From assembly GCA_009746045.1 (NCBI GenBank), contig RPFO01000213.1, positions 6,342,812 to 6,406,811 on the forward strand: a DNA stretch of 64,000 bases. Reading direction: 5' to 3'. Numbering within the stretch: position 1 is the stretch's first letter; each line of letters begins with the position of its first letter. The DNA is from Mesostigma viride. Taxonomy: Eukaryota > Streptophyta > Mesostigmatophyceae > Mesostigmatales > Mesostigmataceae. The notes below the pieces were generated by a model. That model saw only the letters and a program-made list of their open reading frames with translations. It did not search any database and was not told the DNA's origin. Shown here one piece after another: positions 55,113 through 64,000 of the stretch. Made by a program: the position numbers and the translations under genes.

Positions 55113-55214
55113 CATAGGGGACAAGAGAGACGAGTTTAGAAAAGAATTACTATTCATGGAATGGCATGATCCGGGGAGAATATTGCAAAGTGGTTTACCA
55201 ATCGCGCCTTCTCC

Positions 55215-55975
55215 CCTGGCTGAGTAGGATAAGGACGGGACCGATAAGGTCGGGACAGATCAGGATGAGACAGATAAGGACAGGGCAATTAAGGACAGAA
55301 CAGATAAGGACGGGGCAAATAAGGACGCGACAGATAAGGACGAGGCAAATGAGGACGCGACAGATAAGGACGAGACAGATAAGGATGGGACAGATAAGGA
55401 CGGGACAGATAGGGACGGGGCACGGGACAGATAAGGACGAGGCAAATGAGGACGCGACAGATAAGGACGCGACAGATAAGGACGAGACAGATAGGGACGG
55501 GGCACGGGACAGATAAGGACGGGACAGATCAGGACGGGGCAAACAAGGACGCGACAGATAAGGACAAGGCAAATGAGGGCGCGACAGATAATGACGCGAT
55601 AGATAAGGACGAGACAGATCAGGACGGGGCACGGGACAGATAAGGACGAGGCAAATGAGGACGCGACAGATAAGGACGCGACAGATAAGGACAAGACAGA
55701 TAGGGACGGGGCACGGGACAGATAAGGACGGGACAGATCAGGACGGGGCAAACAAGGACGCGACAGATAAGGACAAGGCAAATGAGGACGCGACAGATAA
55801 TGACGAGACAGATTAGGACGGGACAGATAGGGACGGGGCACGGGACAGATCAGGACAGGGCACGGGACAGATAAGGACGGGGCAAACAAGGACGGGGCAA
55901 ATAAGGACGGGGCAAACAAGGACGCGACAGACAAGGACGGGGCAAATGAGGACAGGACAGATTAGGACGATGACC
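55215..55975. repeat. 15-bp minisatellite
   Basis: About fifty degenerate copies of GACAGATAAGGACGG, with variants GGCAAATAAGGACGC and GGCACGGGACAGATA. The period is a multiple of three, so both strands stay open. No gene is supported. Confidence 0.93.
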
Positions 55976-56247
55976 GCTCCCGCCCTGCGTTCCACCAGGG
56001 GCTCCCTCATGCCTTCATTGCGAGCATTGATTCCTGATACCTACTTGACCCCGATGCACATAACAAGTAGCAAGTACGATTGTACACTGCCCCTTGTCTC
56101 AGACCGCCTGCGCAACAGGGCAACAAGGAGCTCCAATTTTAGCCTGGACGAGGGCCCGTACGGAAGACAACGTCCTGTCCCGTCCTAATAACGAAAGAAT
56201 TCATTCGACTGCTCATGTAATTCTACTGCCATCCGCAGGGGGCTCAC

Positions 56248-56710
56248 CTCGGGTGCACGTTGCGCAGGGTGACGTCAACATGCAGGGTGCCGCCGGCCTC
56301 CCTGTGCGCCACCTGGGACACCTCGACGCACCGAGTCTCCGCCGCCGCACGCCCTGGGGATGCCCCGCCAGGTGTCCTCTGCGCCCCGTGCCCATGTGGC
56401 GACCCCACTCCTGGCTCCGGCATCCCGCCAGCGTCTGCTCTTATGCTGCCACCGCCACCCGGGATGATGGGTTCACCCATGGTTGCTTCGGGCGGGCCCC
56501 TGTGGCCCGCAAACTTTCCCTCCGGCACAGGGACGTGAGACCACGCGTTGGGGTGCGTACGCAGTAAGGCTGGCTCGGGCGGATGGGCATGCACAGCGGT
56601 CCAGGGAGTGGGTTCTGGGCGTGCTGACGTGGCGCTTGCTGGCGTGATGGCATGGACGGTGTCTGTTGGGGATGTCGTGCCCTCTTGGCCGCTGCTGTTG
56701 CCGCCACGCC
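56248..56710 (-). CDS. Candidate exon, unknown protein
   Basis: Minus-strand open region ending ETRCVEVSQVAHREAGG, TLHVDVTLRNVHPR at a GTGAGC donor (56242-56247). The acceptor may be CGGCAACAG near 56710, after a pyrimidine-rich stretch. No known domain. Grouped tentatively with the coiled-coil exons at 57064 and 59271 on the same strand, but exon phase does not match them simply. Confidence 0.3.
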
Positions 56711-57063
56711 AGGGGAAGAGCAGGCGCTGCCAAGTGGCACGAGGTCGCAGGGGTAGGGGTGGGTAGGGATGGTGCGACGGTCGTACCAAGGTTAAGACTT
56801 ATGAGGGTTGCCAGGTTACAAGCGCAACACCGGGGTAGGGTATGGGCGTACGGTATGCCAGCATTAGTAAGAACTTCATTGGTAAATTTTATTTATTGAT
56901 GATGTTATCCTCGCGATGAATATTCTAAGTAGGCAGCTTTTTGTGCAATCTTCAACTATCCTCAAAGGAACACAAAGGCAGAAGAAAATTTATCAACATA
57001 CTGGGATTCCCAGTAAAAATAGCAGCATGCGTCATGGTGGCTTTGTGGCGGCCTCAGGCTTAC

Positions 57064-57111
57064 CAGCGTGAGCGCCTGCGTGGATTCGAGCAGCTCCAGC
57101 TTGTCCCGATA
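57064..57111 (-). CDS. Candidate 48-bp coiled-coil exon
   Basis: An acceptor, CTGCAACAG, preceded by a strong C/T tract, and a donor, GTAAGC, frame 16 codons, YRDKLELLESTQALTL, with heptad-like leucines. Both boundaries are phase 0. Confidence 0.4.
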
Positions 57112-58389
57112 CTGTTGCAGCCGGGGAAGGGGGGGAGGAGGGAAGGCGGGGGGAGGGGCGTAGGGGGCGCAGCAAGTTGATGCAGGAGCAAGCTAGCATG
57201 ACGGAAGGATGGAAGGAAGAGTGCAATGCCGCCCACACACGCAAGGGCACACGATGCGACCGAATATGCAAGCAAAACACAAGAGACGCAAGCAGATGCA
57301 AAACACAAGCGGGACAGGCGCAAGCAAGAGGGAAGAATGCAAGCTGCGGACGGATGCCAGCATCAGCGCGGGCGAATGCATGTCCCAAGGTGCAAGGGAA
57401 CCGCGGGGGGAGATGGCAGCAAAAGTTTCCCCAACGGGTCACTGCTGCTGATCCCCCAAGAAAGAAGAATCCCGTGTCCGCTATGGCTGCTTGGCGTGCA
57501 AACAGCAGACGGCCTTTTCCAGTATGTACAAGCACCGGCAAGGGATGGACAGGATGGAAAGAAGAGGATGCGTGCCAGATCGATCAATGTCCTCGTTTAC
57601 TCCATGGAGACCATGTCATCAATGGGGAGGAGTGGATCAGGCAGGCCCAAGGGGACCCTGCAAGGGGTGCCAGCCAGAAATCCGCCCAAACGACCTGTCC
57701 GTCGAGCAGAAGAGATGCATATTCCGTGCTGGTATTGTGCCTGGAGATACATGCGGACGGAGCACCAGGAGGCGTTCCCTGGCCAAAAGAAGGGGAAACA
57801 CAGGTCACCCACTAAACAACCAGCGATGCACGAAAAGATGTTATCGCCGCTCTGAAATACGCATGCATAAAAATGGACAAAACAGGTAACAACATCACGT
57901 ACGACTACACATCCAGTAGCTGCATGCGTTACACTGGCTACGCACACAACAACTGCATGTCGCCCAGAAATCATACACATGCCATGCCGGACACGCTGTG
58001 ATGTGTCTATGCAGGAGAGACACTACGCAGGGGGGCACGTTCGTAGGGGGCAGGCTCACAGTCACATGCTTTAAATTGATCCCATCCTGGCGCATGCTGA
58101 TGCTGTCATGCGCTACAGTGACACATGACCAAAGGCCCGAACGGGGGTGTGGGGGGGTGTGGGGGTGGGTGGGTGGGTGGGTCCTCTAGGTAGTTTACCT
58201 TTCTACAAGACATGACAGCATTCTCATGAACATTCTGGCATCTGACCAACTATATCTGGTCCTTTTGACCATCCGTCCTACCAGCGCGGCTGTGTAGCGC
58301 ATCTCTGGCATGTTGACGTTCCCGTAACGAACATCAGTGACACCTGTACGCCGTACCTGCTCTTGCAGATGGGTGCTTGTGCGTACTAT
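57112..58389. other. No firm gene; possible long intron
   Basis: Overlapping frames on the plus strand (up to 212 codons at 57177-57815) lack any recognisable domain. GGGTGGGTGGGTGGG lies near 58165-58180. On the minus strand CTGCAAGAGCAG followed by GTACGG at ~58350 resembles the end of the exon at 59271. Confidence 0.35.
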
Positions 58390-59042
58390 GTGATGATAGT
58401 ATGCCGGTCATGGATCGCCTCATCCCCGATGCCATGGTGCCGTTGATCATGGGATGATGGTATGCCGGTTGCCTCATGGATCGCCTCATCCCCGATGCCA
58501 TGGTGCCGTTGATCATGGGATGATGGTATGCTGGTTGCCTCATGGATCGCCCCATCCCCGATGCCATGGTGCCGTTGATCATGGGATGATGGTATGCTGG
58601 TTGCCTCATGGATCGCCTCATCCCCGATGCCATGGTGCCGTTGATCATGGGATGATGGTATGCCGGTTGCCTCATGGATCGCCTCATCCCCGATGCCATG
58701 GTGCCGTTGATCATGGGATGATGGTATGCCGGTTGCCTCATGGATCGCCTCATCCCCGATGCCATGGTGCCGTTGATCATGGGATGATGGTATGCTGGTT
58801 GCCTCATGGATCGCCTCATCCCCGATGCCATGGTGCCGTTGATCATGGGATGATGGTATGCCGGTTGCCTCATGGATCGCCTCATCCCCGATGCCATGGT
58901 GCCGTTGATCATGGGATGATGGTATGCTGGTTGCCTCATGGATCGCCTCATCCCCGATGCCATGGTGCCGTTGATCATGGGATGATGGTATGCTGGTTGC
59001 CTCATGGATCGCCTCATCCCCGATGCCATGGTGCCGTTGATC
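58390..59042. repeat. 66-bp minisatellite, about ten units
   Basis: Units contain GATCATGGGATGATGGTATG, CCTCATGGATCGCCTCATC and CCCGATGCCATGGTGCCGTT. The 22-codon period keeps both strands open, giving repetitive Met/Arg/His-rich frames of 231-238 codons. Probably intronic. Confidence 0.95.
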
Positions 59043-59270
59043 AGCTAATCAGAACTGTGTACGTGGCCTTGCACACCCGTGATGTAAAGTACAGCAATGC
59101 GACCCAGAAAGAGTGTCATGTTAAGTTTCTAACAACAACAATTCTGGTCATGTTAGCGTCCATTAACTAACACCAGTACTAACACCAGCACTAACATCTG
59201 TACTAACACCCGTACTAACACCTGTACTAAAACCCGTACTAACAGCAGTGGCAGCACCAGCACGGCATAC

Positions 59271-59363
59271 CTGGTCTTGCAGGCGCGCGTGCTCCGCCCG
59301 CCCCGCCGCCACCCGGGTCTCCAGGGACCTGGCCAGGGACTCCATCGTCGCCAGCTGTCCCAT
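59271..59363 (-). CDS. Candidate 93-bp coiled-coil exon
   Basis: Between the acceptor GTCCCCAG and the donor GTATGC, 31 codons read MGQLATMESLARSLETRVA and AGRAEHARLQDQ, with heptad spacing of Leu/Met/Val. Both ends are phase 0, like the exon at 57064, which suggests a gene built of repeated coiled-coil exons. Confidence 0.4.
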
Positions 59364-60034
59364 CTGGGGACCACGATCACAGCTGTCGCCCGCAACCGCT
59401 GACATCCGCCACTAACTGCCCGCACAACACCTGCCCGCACACGCAAAACCCGCATGCCCACCCGCCCACGCATGGGATGCCCAACTCAACACAACGTTTG
59501 CTTGTCATCACAATAGCCCTTGTGCCATCTGATTGCGCCCGCCTCAGAATACTTGGCAGCAGGCCCCAGGCCCCAGACACGCACGGCTCACTTCAAGAAG
59601 TGGAAAACATGAAGGTTTGTTTTGGCTGCTGGCAACCGCGAACCCCGCCAGGCGTCATGTACATACACAAAAAGCGTATCCTGTAGCCCACGCGGAGCTG
59701 GCACGCTTGTGGAATACCAACCATTGAATGGGGATAGCAACATACTGCCACGCACAGATATAATTATGTAAGATCATTTACCGTAGCCCATGAGGCACTG
59801 ACATGCTTGTAATGTGCCAACCATTGACGGGCAGGGTATGGCCTGGTGCACGGACGAGGGCATATCGTTCTTGCCCCACGTGGCATGTGGCAGATGTTGC
59901 TGTCCTTACATCTCACCACTTTCCTGCCCATTATGCTTGCACATGGCGGCCGCAGGGTAATGCAGCATCCCATTGGCTGGCCGGATGTTGCTCTACAAAC
60001 GAGTAGACAAATCCATTGGGAGGTCACAGAACGT
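59364..60034. other. No gene recognised
   Basis: Mixed sequence. CCAACCATTGA occurs twice (59718, 59817) in a repeated context CATGCTTGTAATGTGCCAAC / CACGCTTGTGGAATACCAAC, so a diverged ~60-bp duplication is present. Confidence 0.35.
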
Positions 60035-60310
60035 GATCTATCAGGTGCTATCTATCAGGTGCTATCTATCAAGTGCTATCTGTGAGGTGCTATCTGTCAG
60101 ATGCTACCTGTCAGGTGCTATCTGTCAGGAGCTATCTGTCAGGTGCTATCTGTCAGGTGCTATCTGTCAGGTGCTATCTGTCAGGTGCTATCTGTCAGGA
60201 GCTATCTGTCAGGTGCTATCTGTCAGGTGCTATCTGTCAGGTGCTATCTGTCAGGTGCTATCTGTCTGGTGCTATCTGTCAGGTGCTATCTATCAGGTGC
60301 TATCTCTCTA
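60035..60310. repeat. 14-bp minisatellite
   Basis: About nineteen units of GGTGCTATCTGTCA, with GGAGCTATCTGTCA and TATCTATCA variants. Confidence 0.95.
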
Positions 60311-60490
60311 CGCATGAGGGGGCAAGAGGCAGGAGGCGGCAGGTCGCAGCACGCAGGAGGGGGAAGGACGCAGGAGGAGGCAAGAGGCAGGAAGGGGCAG
60401 GTCGCAGCACGCAGGAGGGGGCAGTACGCAGGAGGGGGCAGGACGCACGAGGGGGCAGGTCGCAGGAGGGGGCAGGACGCAGGAGGGGCG
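60311..60490. repeat. AGGAGGGGGCAGGACGC-type degenerate repeat
   Basis: Purine-rich tandem motif with units of about 18-25 bp (GGCAGGTCGCAGCACGCAGG, GGGGGCAGGACGCACGAG). Confidence 0.8.
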
Positions 60491-62499
60491 TCCAGGTTCG
60501 CCCTGTGGGAACCACGCACAATCTGTGGGGCAAAGCTGTACTCCGCATGGCTATATTCCAGCAGTGCATTCAGCAGTCCTGTACATGGTGTTGCGTAAAC
60601 CCCTTTCCCCCTTCCAGTGTCACGGACAGTGTGTGGCTGAGTAGTTGGCATTGGGCGTGCCCTGCGAGCATGGCAGTCGCGAAGCGCTGCGGACAACGAG
60701 TCACTGCGTGGCAGATGCAAACTAACTTTGTAGATGAAGGGAGCAAGTCGGCAGTGTTTCCGCAGCTTGGCCATGGCGTTGACGGCATCGGAGGGAGCTT
60801 TAGTGCCTGGGCAGGGCAGCGAGGATGGGTTGTGGTGCCAGGTCAGCAATCGCTGTTGGCATGCGCGTACCCTTGTCACTAAAGGGTTCTTCAGTCTTCA
60901 AATCTGGGAGACCATGGATTACCATCCATCGTGCCTGTTGCAGATGCCCGCGCAAACGTGGCAGCTCCCGCTACATGCCATCGATGCTTGGGGCTCACCA
61001 AAGCGTGTCAACTGTCCAGCGGAACCTGTTGACCCGGGCCTGGATACCCGGCAAGGCGGGCGTCTGCTCGCGCCCCAGTGAACACGCGGGCGTTGGGAAG
61101 TCGCACGCGGGAAGAATCAGCTGGATGCCTCGGCAGGGTGCGCCAGTGCTGAGTCCGGCTAATGAAGTGCAAAGCGTGCCTCGATTGGGTTTCGCAAAGC
61201 CAGATGCCTAGTTTCCCACTGTGGGTTTTTTTGCTTAGTCCAGCTCAAAGCTCGGGAAGCGCTCAACTGCAAGGCGGCGGCCTTGCGAATTGCTGCTGAA
61301 AGCACCATAATGATATATGGCAATTTATTCCGTGCACGGCCTGCGCTGTTTGAAAGGATGACATGGTCGCGCGCGATTTCCGAGACTCTATGCTAATGCC
61401 AGCATGCCCGCCTAAAGTATAGCTATCCGATTTTACGCTGCGCGTGCGTAGTCGTCACCTTGAGGATGGGATAAGATGCTATTCCAATGCCAAACACCGC
61501 GGCATGGCATCCCCCAACGATCTGCCTGCAATCTCGCACGCGGAGCTGAGGATATTACTGGCACGTCGCAACTCATTACTCGCGTAGCACTCAAGTGACT
61601 CAACTGCATTGGACTTTTCACAATTTGCCTAGGAACACGATAATTATGTTATTTTATATGAGCGCATTACCTACCTTAAGCATTGTTGTTGATGAATGTT
61701 GACACTTTCCAGGACTTCTCTAAGAATTATTTTGTCTTTTGTCGTCGTAAACGCAGGGTAAACGGTGCAAAAATCATTATTGGCGTTGTCATCAACACGG
61801 GTCGGCATGCCGACCGGGGGTTGAGTTTATTCCCGCGTAATAACCCTGTCGACCGGGGGTCTGGGCTCGGCGCTCCTAGGTGCCCCCCCTTCCATTGGCC
61901 CTCAACTACATACTGCCCCAAGTCCGGCTTTTGGTTGGTTGGGTTCACTTGGCGCCAGTTGGCGCCTACCAGCATGTTCACACTCGCCACTAATTCCGTA
62001 GATTTCAAGCGTTTTCAAGCTTGGTTCAGCAAACGGATCGTGGCATGTTCTCGCACCGGCGGAAATCTGAGCGGACTGAGCTGTACTAGTAACGTTTGCT
62101 GCAAACACACCATCTTCTCGCGCTACACTAACTGGACACTGTCTGATCGTGGCATTTTTTCTCGCGCCAGCGGGTGAGCGGATTGCTGCAAACGAAACAG
62201 TTGGCGGGAAACCGGTCTACTCTCGTAGACTGGGGCTCAAAAATCAAGTTCGATTTTTCAGTCCGGTGAAATGGGTGGTAGTTTTTCCATATAACAGGTT
62301 AAGGTAACCCAGGTATGCAAAAAATAGCCTGAAATGCCTAGTTGTGCCTAAATTGGGGTGCCCGCATTAATAAGGCGCGCCCTGCGACCATGGTAGCCAT
62401 TGTACTGAAGCCGGATATATCGTCATCCGGCGTAAGTGCAAAGACCTGGTTCATGCCCATGAGTGCATGGAAGACTAGTTCCCGCAGTGGGCTGGGGGT
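60491..62499. other. No gene identified; possible decayed coding sequence
   Basis: On the minus strand at 60879-60600 a frame reads DAVNAMAKLRKHCRLAPFIY and looks non-random. Upstream of it (61240-60900) several frames alternate with stops. It may be another LINE fragment, but no diagnostic motif was found. At 62025-62200 there is a ~110-bp imperfect direct repeat (GATCGTGGCAT, TCTCGC, GCTGCAAAC). Confidence 0.3.
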
Positions 62500-63970
62500 G
62501 TCCGATTGTTAGGGCCCGGGTCCCATACTTTGTGTTGTTCCGTGAGGAGCCATTAACGACGCATGGCCAGGTTCCAAGAGGAGATAAACCGGCGGACCAC
62601 GGCATCTCTCGTGTACGCGGCACGTCTCGTTGCGAACTTGCCATATGGTGTGAAGCATCATCGTCGTGCGTAGCCATATCCATGCCATCTGGTTGGCTGT
62701 GAGGCTCGCGTCAGTCCCGTAATCCCGTGATGCCGAAAATAACCGTAGATAGTGTGACGGCCGGTGGGGGGAGCGGTAATAGCCATCCACTTTGCCCATA
62801 TACCCAGCAGCCATTGCCAAACCCCTGCGAGTTGGCAGTCCAGAAATCTGTACTCAATTGTTTCATCTGGAAAGTTGCATAAGCACGCTGCCGCGTGGCC
62901 GGGAGTACCGATGGTGCAGTTGGGAGTTGACCTCGATGGCCCGATGCATAATTAGCAGGTGCTTGACGTCGGTTGCCCGTTTGTCAACCAATGGGTGCTG
63001 CAGATCAACTGCCAAGGTAATCAAGGTGAATGTTCTTGATCCAGGTGTAGCCCGGCGGCCACTCGGGCCGGGGGTGCCAGCGCAGGCGACCCGGGTGCAT
63101 CCTGCATGTGATGTTTATGTAGAAGATGAGCCGGTATCCCCAGTCTGCCGTGTACTCGAAAAGGCACTTCGTCATTGGGGTGCCGCCAGATGTGAGGACC
63201 CACCCAAATTCTAGCAGGTCTAGAGCAAGCGAGTCCAGGCGCCCCTTGCCAACATGCAGCCATGTGGTGTCGCGTACATCAGTGTGGTGGGGTCCAGGGG
63301 TAACATGCACGCCTGTGACAGTGACCACGGGACCACTCGAATGCGGTGACGTCATTGACATGCTGGAACGTAGGCGTACGATGTAATCAATTTGCCTAGA
63401 AGTCCTTGACCGTCGGGTGTCTCCTGGAGCAATTGTATGGTAACCGACGCCTGGCCGTCGACGCGACCGCAACGATGCAGCCCTTATGTATGGACGTATC
63501 GTGATCCGGGTAATAGCTCACCCATTCCCCGATTTGTAGGGGTTTGCGCGGGGTTGTCATGAGGGTATGCCATCCTGCGGGGATTGCTTGTAGAAGGCTG
63601 TCCGCTGTCCCAGGCTGGTCGGCTGGGCATGTTTGCGATCCACGAGCGGATTTCCGTGTATGTCAGAAGGCGATATCGGTCACCGTCAGCCGCGTATAAA
63701 TCGATGATTCGCGTAATTCCGGCGGGGTGGCCGTCAAAAAGCCCTCATATATATGGGTTGCGGCCGCTTTTAACACCAAACACATTATGCTCACTATCGC
63801 GCAACATATCATTGAAATATAATGGTTGGCGTGCCACAGGTCTTCCCGCGATGTAGGGTGAGCAATTCTGTCCGGTTTTAGGTTCTTATAACCCTTCCAC
63901 ATACGTGCCCAGTACCATGATAAGCCTTGGTACGAAGTGAGCGCACATGTAAGTATTGCTGCCCCCAAGT
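62500..63970 (-). pseudogene. LINE C-terminal region, decayed, runs off the right edge
   Basis: Minus strand, several frames. In order: SREDLWHANHYI, HIYEGFLTATPPELR, YTRLTVTDIAF, LLQAIPAGWHTLM, IGEWVSYYPD, TADWGYRLIFYIN, then a zf-RVT-like block CLCNFPDETIEYRFLDC followed by GVWQWLLGIWAKW, then TIWQVRNETCR. An IP-x-W motif, a C-x2-to-3 zinc-like block with ET...F-DC and a terminal W-RN motif are typical of the region downstream of reverse transcriptase in plant and algal LINEs. The RT itself would lie beyond 64000. Frameshifts show it is inactive. Confidence 0.55.
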
Positions 63971-64000
63971 GCCATGATGTACCATTGCATGGTGTGGGTA

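Noticed and set aside
57177-57855. Two overlapping plus-strand frames of 209-212 codons
   Set aside because: Composition is Lys/Arg/Gln/Cys-rich in competing frames, no domain or splice support, and a candidate exon lies on the opposite strand just upstream.
53047-59042. CRISPR-like direct repeats (53.0-53.5, 58.4-59.0 kb)
   Set aside because: Units are contiguous and nearly identical along their whole length, with no unique spacers, in a eukaryotic context. They are minisatellites.

Overview
The window is eukaryotic nuclear DNA, very rich in repeats and poor in genes. The evidence is GT-AG introns with consistent splice phases, long micro- and minisatellites, non-LTR retrotransposon fragments, a piggyBac element, and no operon-like organisation. 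A plant-like P/U-type cyclin, plant-type CCCTAAA telomere-like motifs and a plastid-like tRNA-Ser relic suggest the green lineage, most plausibly a green alga. That lineage call is inference.

Layout. 1-1895: a 30-bp minisatellite and copies of a ~330-bp repeat. 1896-3520: no recognisable gene, but GC-rich palindromes and a tRNA-like stretch. 3530-4155: ten tandem units, each carrying the 14-bp palindrome CCAACGGCCGTTGG. 4223-7363: a split, frame-disrupted gene for a DDE-transposase-like protein, whose introns carry the same palindrome. 7674-29253: a ~21.5-kb satellite block edged by telomere-like motifs. It starts TG-rich, then becomes a 40-bp CA-rich minisatellite with a 647-bp higher-order period. 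This array is interrupted by a 0.46-kb unique insert and by two mirrored ~2-kb composite elements. 29254-31735: sparse sequence with dispersed palindromes and tRNA-like relics. 31735-39370: a nest of minus-strand LINE and SINE-like fragments with a ~1-kb GATG tract. 39957-40290: GC-rich short tandem repeats.

40819-42334 holds a minus-strand split gene whose first exon resembles the N-terminal domain of a tyrosine recombinase. 44169-44810 is an intact, intronless P/U-type cyclin, the best host gene in the window. 45620-50007 is a piggyBac transposon with recognisable ends, flanked by TTAA/TTAT. Its transposase is frame-disrupted and contains a ~1-kb GAG tract. 50156-59363 holds candidate minus-strand exons, several coiled-coil, mixed with four or more minisatellites. 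62500-63970 is the C-terminal part of another LINE, running off the right edge.

Most of the sequence is mobile or repetitive, so little pathway logic can be read. The unusual parts are the mirrored short-long elements inserted without target-site duplication, the intron-borne 14-bp palindrome family, and the end structure of the piggyBac element.
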